Below are positions 24,892 through 38,500 of a stretch of 64,000 bases of DNA, in pieces. The DNA comes from Pardosa pseudoannulata. Its lineage: Eukaryota > Arthropoda > Arachnida > Araneae > Lycosidae. Location of the stretch: positions 141,475,495-141,539,494 of the forward strand of contig CM063502.1 in NCBI GenBank assembly GCA_032207245.1. Reading direction: 5' to 3'. The first letter of the stretch is position 1. The number at the start of each line of letters is the position of its first letter. The position numbers and the translations under genes are program-made. The notes beneath the pieces are model-generated. The model was not told where the DNA came from and searched no databases. It saw nothing but the letters and a program-made list of their open reading frames with translations.

Positions 24892-26858
24892 CAGCACTTC
24901 TTAAACATTTTTATTCATGTCCCTTATCATCGAGATTTTTTCGCGACCCCAGATATTAAATATAAAATGAAGATATAAATATAAATATTTTACCCTAAGT
25001 AGTTTACTTCTTTGGTAAACAATATACACATGGAAATAAGTTGCTTTAGTACTTGTTTCAAGCATACAAAACCTATGAAAGAAAACCAGGTTTTGTCGGA
25101 TGTCGTTATTTTTTTGCTGCATAACAAATTAAATCTTGGTGCATTTTTGGAGACTGATGAACGCAAAGCATCTTCAGTGTTAAACGATATTTTGATTTAA
25201 TAAGTATTAAGACGATAGGGAACTTTCAAAGTTAATTTGTTTAAGTATTATTTAATCTGCTCGAAAATGAAATACGCCGTCAGTTGTATATTTATGCAAA
25301 TGTAGTTAATATTGCGTATTAAAATATTAATTATTTTTAAGCTGATAATTATCTGTTTGAAAGCTAAATTTAATGAAAATATACCACGAGCTTTCCTTTT
25401 GCAGATATATGGCAATTTTAATTTATAAGATGTATTTCAGACTTTGGAAATAAAGTAAGTGGTTATCCTACTTATTCACGAAATATATGAAAAGAATTAA
25501 TATTAATGAAACTATTCGTTTTTCCTGTATTACAAGTATATAAGAGACCTTTCAAGTAGAGAATTGGAAAATTATGCTTTTCGAAGCATACTAATTTTAA
25601 GTAGCTTTCATTTTTTTACACTGTAAGGTAAGTAATCCATAATTTTAAAAGGGATACTGTAATATGAAGTGAGCCTGTAATGTTTCAAAATATTCATAAA
25701 ATAATAATAATAATTTCTAAAAATATTAAAAATTATTTTTGATGATTGCATTGTTTCTTGTGCTAATAATTACTCGTATCATAAAATGAAGTATTAAGAT
25801 ACACTGTTTGATTTCCTTTGTTAAATTTATATCATAGTTCAATGAAACAGAAATATAGAATTTTCTGCCACATTTCACCCCACTGAAAGTCTACTGTAAC
25901 CATAAGGGGACAAATCACATGTAAGCAACTTTAAATGGAAGATTTTTTCTTGTGTTTTGCCTTATCATATATTTTTTAAAATATTACAGTAAATACGTGA
26001 GGTTTTCAGAATTTTTTTCTATTTTCATTTAATTAATTTTGCTGAATTTACTTTGTTTCTAAAAAATAAAAGCTGAAAAACTGGAGCTTGTTTAAAACAT
26101 TTTAAATTTTTTCTGACACAGTGGCTTTTTTTTTTTTAAGAGTTTTAATAAATTTTGCTTTCTTGTAATCAAAAATTATGAGGTATAAATCTCCCCACAT
26201 TTAGATTTTTAAAAAGTATCAGAAATATTACACCAGGGGATTGGATTTTCAAAAAAGCTACAATAATCTTTAAAAATTCCATTTAAAATACTATAAATAT
26301 TAAATGAAATAAACAACAACGAAAAAATTAGGTAGAGTTTTATTTTAGGTCTATAATGTATTTACTGTAAAAATTTTATATCAATATGTGCTATAGGTTT
26401 TTATTTACAGTACACGCAAGTTGTAATATAATGGTGTTGCACGCAAGCGAACACCATTTTCAGTAAAATGTTTTTAAAGTTTTTTTAGTTTCTTTAAAAG
26501 CTAGATATTAAATGCAAAGATTGTATACTTTTACAGGTTCTAATTTGAATATCTTAATAGGGTTTGTTTTGAACGATTCAGAATTGTGCAAAAATCTTAA
26601 AAATGTAAAAAAAAATAAATAAATAAAAAATAAAAAAAATTTAAAAATAATAATTAATTAATTTTTTTTAGGTTTAAACATGATGTATCCCCTTAAAGCT
26701 GAGTATGGTGATTCACATAGATACGTGGTGTTGAGTTTCAATTGAACACTGCGCCTAATTTTGAATTAAATTCATGTGTCTATATGAATTTTTTGGAAAG
26801 TCAGCATTTCGTTGTGCGACCCTATTTGGGGTTGTGACCCACAGTTTAAGAAGCGCTG
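24892..26858. mobile_element. hAT-type element, no recognisable transposase
   Basis: Ends are CAGCACTTCTTAAAC and, reversed, CAGCGCTTCTTAAAC: 14 of 15 identical and typical of hAT terminal repeats, followed on both sides by a GCGACCC / GGGTCGC motif. The span is 1967 bp. The flanking 8-mers agree only at four bases (TACT), so the duplication has decayed or is not real. A 62-residue frame at 25012 has no recognisable domain. Confidence 0.6.
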
Positions 26859-27541
26859 TACTGACTGATAAATCTAACTTAATTTGAAAGAGTAGTTAAT
26901 TTTCTTACAGCAATCAGACAAAGATAAGCAGAAAAATATATCTTAACATCACTTTTTAATTTTAACAAAATAGGTTACAGAACGTAAAATATTGCCCTTG
27001 TTAAACGTGTAGTAGAATCCAGTTGACCAAAAGTTTAAGGAGATGGTGGACATTAGGTCTTTATAGGAGGCAAAGAAAACGTTGATTACAGTATATATTT
27101 AGAATAAATTTGAATCCAAATGAAAAACTAAAGAGCAAAACTTTGTTCAGTATTTTATTTCTTTGACTGAATATTCTACTAATTAAGAAATAATTTACGA
27201 CAGTCCATTCCTAACTTTCAAATATTTGATTTCCACATTTTTCAATTGTTGTGAATACTTGTGCAAATATGTTAAATATAATCAAATGGTATCTAATTAC
27301 TATGATCAAGAGAAATAAGTACAGATAAAGTAATTTTTCCACATCTTTATAAAAATATGTTTAAGCCGATATCACCTTATCACGCCTTTACAGCATTAAT
27401 TCGCTTATAAATGATAATAAATATTATGAAAATTCACTTAGATGAACCTAACCGGTAATGTGTTTACAAGTAAATGAAAGCGCCAAATGAAAATATTCGA
27501 GAATTTTTAAAGCAGACGTTAACTTTTTGTATTGATAATAC

Positions 27542-27547
27542 TTTATT
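27542..27547 (-). terminator. poly(A) signal of the neurotrophin-like gene
   Basis: AATAAA on the minus strand about 250 bp past the stop codon. It is the first good hexamer I noticed downstream. In such AT-rich DNA the hexamer is common, so it is only a candidate. Confidence 0.4.
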
Positions 27548-27799
27548 AAGCAAATAAATTAAGGTAATAGATGACTTTAAAACTACCACGGTTCAACATA
27601 AAATAGTGTTATTTCAATAAATTAAATGTTTAAATATTCATCTTTCGTTGTCCACCATCACCTTAAGTGAACACAAAAGTGAACATTTGGACTGGAGCGT
27701 TTCCCAGTGTGGAGAGTCCTACTAGATCAGTGATTTGGTGGACTGTTTACTGCCATTTTCTGGCGATAGAAGTTCATGAGATAGAGCTGAGAAGTTGAA

Positions 27800-27950
27800 T
27801 CAAGAGTCTGGAATGTACTTAGGAGTAATTTTGCAGGCGCAATGGTGGGGGGCAGCTACAAAACCCCATTGAGGAATTCTATAAGGATCATCCAGCCTTC
27901 TGTAGTACATATACATCCAACCATATCGTTCTGTACATTCACTGTCATAC
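27800..27950 (-). CDS. neurotrophin-like exon 5 (second half of knot, stop)
   Basis: Acceptor CTTACTAG; the first base completes a Leu codon. It encodes [20 protein letters not shown], then a loop, [18 protein letters not shown] and YIPDS-stop. It carries cysteines 4-6. The sequence W-x-F-(x)6-CxC is the neurotrophin end pattern (compare WRFIRIDTACVC in NGF). Spaetzle proteins usually end in CC-x-C here, which this protein does not. Confidence 0.88.
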
Positions 27951-30900
27951 CTAGTAAGTAGAAAATCATCATTAAAATCAAGAAAACTAAAATTAGTCAA
28001 ACTCTGAAAAGTTATAGAATTTTCAGTTAACAGCTATAAAGATTTTTTTCGCTAGAGGTTTTTCAACATTTAAGTTTAACTGAAATATTATAACAATATA
28101 TAGCACATTTACAAATGTTACGCTATTAAATTTAAGATACAATAAGTATTCACATTATAGTAGCTGCACTACTGTACGTAAAATTCTATAAGTAATAATA
28201 CTATTTAATAAACGGAATTGCGTACAAGATTGTGAACAATCAAACAAAATTTTTAGTATATTAGAACAAAAAAAAAATTTCAATTTATTGTGTATTCAAC
28301 TCTTGATACAGGTGGGCTAATTAGACCGGAACCTACAATCCTCCTACAGCACTCGACGATCTCATATTTCCTGTTGTTATGGGATACAAAAAGCACAAAA
28401 CATCAATGATCCCCCCTGTTGTCGGGAATTATTTATTGTTCGTATCAGGATGTTACAAGTAGAACTCTTGTTTTAATTTTCAGACACGGAGAAGGTATCA
28501 TCATGTAAGATGGCACTTAATTGCACACTTTTTTTCTTTTCCCAAGAAATATTCAATTTACCTTGTGTTCCATCCACCAGCCATGATGCTGGATCAGCGG
28601 CAGCAATTGCTTAATAATAGTTTTGTAAAGTGTGTTTATTTTGTTAACGTTGAGCGTAGCGCCATCTGAAAAAAAATATAAGAGTGTTCGCCGAGAGCGC
28701 GGAGCAGAGGGATTAAATCGGCTACGAACCAATATACTCGGTTTTTTTCTTGATGCTTCTTTACAGTGGATGGTTTGGACGACGTTTGGAGTAAAAAATA
28801 TTCAAAGTAATTGTAGTAAGTAAATTCTTAATTCCTTTAATCATAAATCTTATTGGGTTTTCATTTTCCCAACGCTGATCCAATCCATATACGTTTAATT
28901 CTGTTTAATTGTGTTTATGTATTATGTATCCTCCTTGTTCATATTATTCTTATCTATTGTACTGTGTTAAAATCTTAAATGTTAGTAGTCATTAATTCTC
29001 TATTGTTATTAATATATTTGCTTTGTAATGTCAAATCCTAATCTACAATAAACTGTTAGTAAATCCCTTTCCTTTGGTCATTTCTCAAACACAAAGTTTT
29101 TATTTTAGTTTATATATTTCATTATACATTCCACTAATTCTTAACATTTCACACCTTGTAAATAGACAAAGGTAGGGCGTGTATTCCTTTACATAATTAC
29201 ACATCTACAAATAAACATATTAGTTTAAACTAAATTTAATACAACCATTTTAACGTATTGTTACGTATTGTTTTTTACGCATACTTATACATGTATCATT
29301 AAAAAAAATCACTCTTTTCCGACACTTACAGGGGAGATATTCCAATGCAGGGACCAGTTTCTGCAACACATCTGTATGAAAAAACGTATTGTTGAACATT
29401 GTCTTGAATTACTTCTACTTCATTGTCATAAAAGTCGTGAGTGTTGTTGATTTGTTCCCACAAGCGGTTGGTTTTACAAATCTCTTCGGCAGGAAAGCTT
29501 GCTTTAGCTTTTTTGTGAGCTGATGATGCTGTCGTAGTTTCTTCAATTACTTCGGAGGATTCTTCCATTAAATACCTTTTACGCTTCGAGCTACCCCGAA
29601 TACGCTGCAAAGGAAAGTTAAAAACTGTTACTTGATTATATTTAAGTTTTTAGTTTTATAAATTTGATGGCATTACAAAGAAAAACTTCTAACGAGTTTG
29701 TAAACAATGCAACAAGTTAATTATAGATTATAATAAATGGATTTTTATGCATGAAATATATACATTACCTAATGAACGACGTAAAAAAGAAAAACAGTTA
29801 GCAATAATTTCTTTAATTTGAGACTATTTAATGCACTGCATCAAAATTAAATACAATATATTCTTCTACTCCAAATTCGAAAGCATTTTGGCAGCTTGTA
29901 GAACACTTACAGTAGGATCTGATAGCTTTAGGGTTTATTTGAGACACGAACACTGATAAAATAAGTACATTGTACTATTTTAAAATCCCTGAACATAAAT
30001 TTGTGATCTTATTACAGCTAAATCATTAAAATTCCACTTCTTTCTCTTACTAGCAGTCAATAGTTGGCTTTCTAATCGCGATTCTTTGATTCTGTGGCAA
30101 ATATAAATTTTACATTATTGAACGAACTGTAATTGATCAATTTGAATGGGTTTGATTTTTATGAATTTTTTTTTCATTTAATGATTCCAGTTTCTGTTAA
30201 CTTTATGACCCATGGAATTGAAAGTTAATTAGCAGAAAAATGTAAATAGAAATAATAGCATGATTGGCGAGAAAAGGCCTGACATAAATTACCATACATT
30301 AGACCCTTTTTCAGGATAAAACTTCAGCCCACTGTGGAAAAATGTGAAACTCTAACCACTATACAATATAAGTGATTCATATTGTATAGAGTAAGACAAT
30401 AATAAACAAATTGCTACTGCTTTAAATATAAAGATATTGAATTGACCTTATTAAAAACCAAAGTTTTACCTTATTTACTACTATTTTTATTTTTATGTGC
30501 TTTTTCTTATAGCTTACAATAAGTAATGTTGTCATGTAATTCTACTTATTTAATATCGTAACATTTAATACGTTTGTCTAACATTTTTAAAAGCATTAAT
30601 CGTCTCCTAAATATTTTAAAAAGATGAAATTTAGAATACTTTTTTTAAAGTTCAAACGTATTGTACATAAAACATACATAAGAGTGCTAATGAATAAAGC
30701 ATTATCATTAGTAAAACTAACATAATATTTAAAATAAAGTAAAGTATAAAGCAAAATTATCATCAAATTTCAATTTTAAAATGTAAAATAGGAAACAATA
30801 TATGCATGAGAATAAAATACTATTCTCTTCCAAAGCTGAAAAAAATATTTTCAATGATATAAAGACAAATACTTATTTTTATTTATGTAGTAGTATGCCT

Positions 30901-32440
30901 AAAATAAAATTGTTACAACATTTGGTCAAATTATTATACTTCCTGATCCATGGAACTTTTCTAAAGATCTTTCATAAAAATACTCACGTCATTTCAAGAA
31001 ATTGGGAAGAATAAAAAATATTAATATTTTACCTGTTCTGCTCTACAATGATTGACACATTCAGGATTTTGTCTAAAAAAATTAAAACAATCCTTACCTG
31101 AGACAAAGAGTTTCTAAACAAGACTTCAGCTTGGAAATGCTTTAGAATTTAAGCTAATTTATGACTTTAAAATCAGCGCACTTTCTAGCACACTTTTTCT
31201 GAGAATATCGATAAAAAATATAGGAAATAAAGAAGTATATCAAAATTTTAATTGATAATTAAATAAAAGTTGTGTCTTTGCAAATCACAGTGGTGCAGAT
31301 TGCGACTTCGAAATGCAATCGACGAAAAATAACGTAAAATTAAGAATTTTTGTTAGTAGAATCCTTATGAAAAGGCTACACTAATTTTAATTTTCATATC
31401 TCAAATTTTTCTTTGAGCTTCATCAGATACTACACATGATTGTTATAGAAATAAAGCTCGATTTTTTACAAATATAGTTTCAAATTATTGCTACTATTTG
31501 TATCATGAGTGTTACCATTAGTTATGAATGTAAATTAGTAAATAACCCCCAAAATACAACCATAAAATAAATAATACTTTATATATTTTCATGACAATAT
31601 TATTTTAATAATTTGTATCAACGTGTTGCAGATCTCCAACATATTCAAAAATTATTTACTTTCCGAGTGAGATTTAAAAGATTTTTAATTATTCTTGCTC
31701 CCTTTTAACACTATATTTACCTCAATTTACTCGTAGAAGCTGTATCAAATGGCGATATCAAATTTAATTTTTGTCTTAAAGTTTCCTGATTTAAAGACAA
31801 TTTCATGTTTCGAACTCCAGTGCTTAAAGATTTATAATTAACATTTTTCACTTCTTTCAATTCAGAATTAAATGGCAATTACTTTTTTTTGGGGCAAATA
31901 AATATGTGGTAAAAGGATGATTCCATTAAATTAAAAAAAACTTTTGTAATGAATGTAGTGTTTTAAAAACATTTCATGCTACATTTAAACTAAAAATTAT
32001 TTTCTTGAATTTTGGATAATTGAGTTGAAAACCTTAGTAAACCGTAGCAGATTGGAAAGAACATATATTAACAGAAATACGAAAAAATTAGTTTTCATGT
32101 AGTTCAAATATCAAAGAATTTCTCGAGGTATTCATTTATATTCTTTAATTAATTCAGAACATTAATATATATTAATTTAAAATACAATTAAATTAATAAA
32201 TTTTAATACATCAATATTTAAATGAATGCATTTATTAGTCTGAATGTCATAGACATTCCTCAAATATTCATTTATATTCATTTATTAATTCAGCATATTA
32301 AAATGCATTAATTTAATTATATTGCATTTGTTATAGACTGTTTCATTTTTACTAAATAAAAGCAATAAAAACTGCCATTTATTAACATCACAGAAGAGCT
32401 CATTTGTTAATATATATCTTCATATCTTTCTCCGTCTTCC

Positions 32441-32488
<48 letters not shown>

Positions 32489-32530
32489 TCATATTTATAT
32501 TTATATATATATACACACATCTATATATAA

Positions 32531-32588
<58 letters not shown>

Positions 32589-35500
32589 TTGATCAAGATT
32601 TCTTATGTGTGTAAACAAGTGTATACTCTTAAATAACTCATTATGCAGGAAAATTACCTTTTCTATTTTGTTTTTACTCAGAGAAAATAAGCCAGAGAGT
32701 GATTAAATTTCCAATAAAAAGTACGAGGCAGAACAGACTATAGTTTTATGATTGCAAAAAATTTTTAAACGTTTTGAAATGTTTTCATAGATAAGACAGA
32801 AAATAATGCTAAAAGTGTCGATGCAATGATTAAATTTTTGTATCATTCAGAAACACTCGAGTGTTCCTAAATATAGCTATTTAAATTCACAAGTGAGACG
32901 CTAAAATAAACGACGAATAGTTAAACCATTTTCCCAGACACAGCTTATCATTTACATGGCATAAATACCGCGACAAATTTCGATTGCTTTGAGAGCGGAA
33001 AGAATCACGTTCTCTTTTTTCTTTTTTTTTTCACTTACTTGTCTCTCTGTAACTACAGACGCACCTATGTCAGGATCGATATCAGGTCTACCTTTACCAA
33101 CCCAAAGATATCTCTGATGCAAAGCTGGATGATGCCGAATGTGATCATATAAATCTCGTAAACGTTGTCGCAGCAAAGCATATTGAGAAGCAGACAGCTG
33201 AAATTCAGGCTGAGACTCCATTTCTCGAAGAACATCTTCGGTGTACGCTGAAACGAAAAAAAAATCCTTTAAACACAAATTTGTAAAAATATTTACACAA
33301 ATATTGGATAAATTTGATATGGTTTAAACAGCATAACCTAAATTCAATACATGCGTGATCAACATTAGCGATTAATGCATGATCAACCGGATACTTATTC
33401 CATTGTTTACAGTTAAAATAATCTACATGCACTTAAATAGTTTTTAACTCTTACACAATACCGTAGCCAGTGAAAGTAGTCCAGACAGGTTCAAGCCCCC
33501 CCCCCCCGAAATTCTAGAATATTGGATTTTAACAGTGAGGCAAAAGTGTATCTTTAAATATACTTTTTATCTGTATATATGACCAACATTAAAATTTTAA
33601 ATAAAAATTTAAATTTTTAACATTTCTATCCATTTTTAATTAATTTCAATATGTTTGTTCCAAATTATTTTATACATTTACTGGACCACATTAAATAGGA
33701 TTGTGCATGGACACTTTGATATATCTATAATATTAAATTTTAATGATTTTTTTAATACAATTAGCAATAATAAATATTAATAATAACTTCTAAATAGTTA
33801 TTTACAAAATATTACGCTTCATCAGTTAAAAGACTGGCTACGGGCCTGTGTACACAAAAATTAATGTATTATCACATTGAACTTTAAAAGATGATTTCGC
33901 TGATAGTTACTATTTTGCACCTCTTTAGTTAGTACAATTTTTTCATAGAATATCTATCAAATGGCCATACTAAGTTTGATTTTTATGTCAAAAATTTCCA
34001 TTTATCGTTTCATCAGATGAACAATATTATTTTGAAAATAAACTTAGGAATTTTAAAATTTAAATAAAAATTCTGAAAACGCTAGAAGTAAATTTCTCCC
34101 AAAAGTATTTCAAATTCTTTATATAAATAGGACTTTTGTGTGAAATAATTTACAACGTTAATAAAAAACATGTTTTTTTTTAATAGAAAACATATTTTTC
34201 GCCAATAAACTTTTATTTTCATTTTTTAAAATACTTGAATTATTTTTTACATATGTAAAATAATGTTATAAAAATATTCACTGTTTTTTAGGATTTGAAA
34301 AATGAAATATTTAATTTAATACAACATAGTATAACAAATCTATATAGTATATGCAGACCAAGTTTTTAATTTACTTATTTTAAAGCACCCAGGGTGACCA
34401 CGATCTGAACCACCATAAAAAAAATTGACTACATGCGACGGAATTTATGAAATTTATAATTATAATAAATATTGCACTGATTTTTTATTGATTCTAAATA
34501 ATATTTTAATAATATTATTATGCAGATATTTTTATAAACATCATATTATTCCAATGAATCATTGATTAATATTTTTAAAACTAGAATATAACCCGTCATT
34601 TGAAGGGATCAGTAAAATTTTCACTTTTTCAGAATTTGTACCCTATTCGGCATGTAACAAAATGGTTTGTTTTTTGGTTGAGAATTATCTGGTACATGAT
34701 CAATAATTTGCTTGTCTTCATACTCCTCTAAAGTCTCCCGATACTGTGAATGCAGCATAGAATCATGTCGAAGTCAGATAGAAAGATAATTCAAAGTTTT
34801 CTTAACTACGTCGAAATTATCCTTAAGTTATTCCCAAATTTTTTTGCCTCAGTAATTAATGGAAGTAAAGGAATGAAAATACCATTTCCACTACACTTTG
34901 GAGGTAGATAGATTTTTTTGTTAATACCGGTGATAAAATTTTCATTGCAACAAAAAATAATCAATGATTAAATTTAAAATGATCACATATGTAACTAATC
35001 TATTATGTAAGCCAAATATAAAAGAGAATTATTTCCGTAATATCTAAGTTCAGTGATAAAACATTTGAAAATAATGCAGAAAATATTTAAATAATTTAAA
35101 ATAAGAAATGATTAAATGAGATGGTTAAAGGAATGACGTCATAATGCTAGAAAAAAAATGTTATTTTTACCTATTTATTATGTGATAAATTGATAAATTT
35201 AATCACTTGCTCTTAACCAGGGAAAAAGGGGGAAAGGAGGTGGATTTCGAACGTTGCTATCCTAACTCATCAAGAATCCAATGTGGATTCCTCTATCCAT
35301 TCCAGGTCCAACCGCTTCATAAATTCGAGGACAGATGGACGGATAACTTAAGATATTATTATATAGGGAATTTATTTATGTATAGTAAGTGTTTAACTGT
35401 TCTATTGTTAACGTATGAATAATTATAAAAATAAACTAAAACAATAAAGTATTGTTTTAAATTTTCACTGTAAACATTTATAAGCGTGTTTGTGGGCATG

Positions 35501-38500
35501 GAATAACATTCATTTCAAAAGGAGCTAACAAACACTTTTTGGTTGGAATGGCATGTTTTTCTTTTAAAGAGCGAAGATGAGACAATTACCAATATTTAAA
35601 AGAGAATAGAGCGGAATGATTTCAAGTAAATCTTATAAAAGAGAAGTCATTTTATATATGAGGGTATATAAATACGTGTATATGTTCCACATCTCCTCGG
35701 CCCGATTGTGAAGAAATTTGTATTCTTATGTTTTACGACAGAGCAAAAAATACTGATTAATTTTGAACAGTCAATCCTTTCCTATTTTTTTTTTTAATGT
35801 TTTTAATGTTTTATGTCAAATAATTTCAAACATTATTTTCCCATTTAATCACAGGTGATAAATACGTAAATTTATGATATCATAATTTAGATGAAAATAA
35901 AATGTTTTATATAGCACCACGATGTTGTTATTTTAAATATCTAATTTATTAATTACTTATATATTATTAAATATTTTCGGCCTCCTTTTGTATCGACTTT
36001 TGGCTTAAATCAAGATATCTCCCAATTTTTTATATTTTGTATATGCCAGGAATCAGTTTTAAATTTAATCCTCAATTAATTTTTTTCATTCAATAAAATT
36101 TCTATCATCAGTATCCTATCAGTAAATTTTTACTTTAAAATACATAGTCCAAGCTGACAAATTCAAGGGCAAATAAACATCTACTTATATGCTTATTCAT
36201 TCATATATATTAAGAAGAATATCCCATCTTCATATGTGATTGTTTTTATACAAATCCACACGATTTGTCAAAGAATCAACAGTTTTTGAACAACAATCTT
36301 TAAAACCTCCAAATGAAAACTGTCTATATTAAGATCTCATCTGTCCATTCTTTCACGTGATATGACTATATAAGCCAGGTTAACGTTGCCGGCCAACATC
36401 AGGTAGCAGTACATGAGTGTTATTTTTATATTTTACCGTGTGAAAAAAATATGGTAGCTAATTCGCATTTCTTAAACAGCAATTTATCTAAAGATAAATC
36501 CTCAAGTGGTCAGTAGTTGATCTTTGAAAGAAAAAAAAACTAGTGTTGTAGATATGCAAACTTTCTCACTGATTTGAAAGTTACACATTCAAATCAGTGA
36601 GGTTTGGTTTGGTTTGGAGTCTACTTTTTGCAACACGAGGGCTAATGAGACCGGGACCTATAGCTTAAAGCCGATTCCAAACGGCTATGAACATCCATGT
36701 CACTGTGGGATTCGAACAGACGAACTCCCGCACCGAAGGCCAGCACCCTAATCAATCGGTCATCGTTCGGCTCAAATCAGTAAGAAATCAGTGGATGTTC
36801 CTTTTTTAAACCCATTCCCATGGCTTGGTAGCACAAATACTGACATAGTATGGGAAGGTTTCAGGGATGAATCCCCCCTCCTCATTGATGATGATTTTTT
36901 CCAAGAAATAAAAAAGAAAAACTGTAACCCCGCTTTGACACTCACTCATGCCATGTGTAAAAATTCCAGAGTTATATAATGTAGTGTAGTGAAATGTAGT
37001 TATAATAATATCAAATGCAAGGCAGAATTAAGGTACTTTACCTTAAAATCCTATTCCAAATGATTCCCTCCTTTGAGTCACCCCCACTTCTTGGTACCTG
37101 AGGCACTGTGAACAAATTGGGGGAATTTCAAGGATCAACCTCCCCTGTTTGATGACGATTGTTTTCAGAAATAAAGTGAAAGGCGATAGACCCAGTTTGA
37201 CATTTACCCATGGTATGTGTAAAACATCCAGATTTACAAAATGCAGTAAAAGATAAAAGTAATTATGGCAAATGCAAGGCTGAATCAAAGAACTTTAAAC
37301 AGCTTTAAATGCTACTTCCAAGTGTGAAATTAACACTTGTCATGCGGGTATACTTCACCACCAACTTACGAGTGCAGCGGGCGTTTTTTCGTGAATCGAG
37401 GGAAAGTTTAGTTATTCAGAAAAATCGCAGTAAATCGAAAACTACTGTGTTTTTACGAACGAAACTTTTTTTTATTTTACACTTTAATATATACTGTAGG
37501 ATTATTTAACAAAAAAAAAAACAATATTTTTACGAAATCACAAAAATAAACGATTTTTAAAATTAAAGTCCGATAATCTGTCAGCGCATATTTCTTCATC
37601 ACTCTCTTTGTCAGAACGGCTCATTTTATCAATTTTGTATTCAACAATAAAAAACCAAGCTTCAAATTGACAAAATACGACCTGCACGTTCTGGAGCTAG
37701 GAATTCGATTAAAGACGAAATAACGCAACAAAAGACCGAGTAACTCGACAATCATAACTTGTGGAAAGAAAAAATACAAAGCGTTGCACAGCAACTCAAA
37801 CAACATGCATATAATATCACACATACATAAATTTATACGTATTTAGTAGATTTGTGGTGGTTAGCGAGTATCCACCACAAATCTACTAAATACGTATTTT
37901 TACGTGAAAAGACTCTAGTAAAAGACTGGAAAAAAAAAAGTAGAAATATGTTGCTCGCAAGCGCAGTGTTAAAAAAATTTCTTCAATCTGGAGGGAGAAT
38001 CCTTCCCTGTAATGCATGCAACATTCATCAAAAACAGAAGTTGTTCATTTCTTATGTAAACTATCCTCTTTACACTGACTGATGTCTTAATCTAAAAATC
38101 AATTAGCTGTAAACAAGTTTTTGAGATAAAGATGTTTACTATTTTTAGATAACATTATAAATAAATTTATGATAGACTTTTCTCCTGCTTTAGAGGACGC
38201 TGTAAGTATCAAATATAAATATTTTGATGCCTAGGTCATTTCGTAGTTCTCACTATTAAAACTGAGGTAACGTCCCAGGAAAACGGTTATAACTTCTTTT
38301 TCTTTCTTTCTTTCTTCCTTTTTTTAAAAAATAAACTTTTATATATTTGAATAAAAACGAATAAGTTGAAAAAGTATATTTCTTAATGATACCTAAATGA
38401 TTATTTTACTTTTGCTTTATTTTTTAAAAGTTTACATTTTTTAAAACATCTGTATTTTGATTTAATAATAGCTATATAAGATAAAAAAAATGATTACATA

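Noticed and set aside
28632..28823. 63-codon plus frame [20 protein letters not shown]
   Set aside because: A basic stretch in a GC-richer patch, but it has no domain, no splice partner and a weak start context.
27800..29604. Noggin, Trunk or PTTH as the identity of the six-cysteine domain
   Set aside because: Those knots have more cysteines and a different order (for example CKCSC at the end of Noggin); here exactly six cysteines follow the NGF/Spaetzle order.
32400..32618. 72- and 62-codon frames of alternating Ile and Tyr
   Set aside because: Produced by the (AT)n microsatellite on both strands; not coding.
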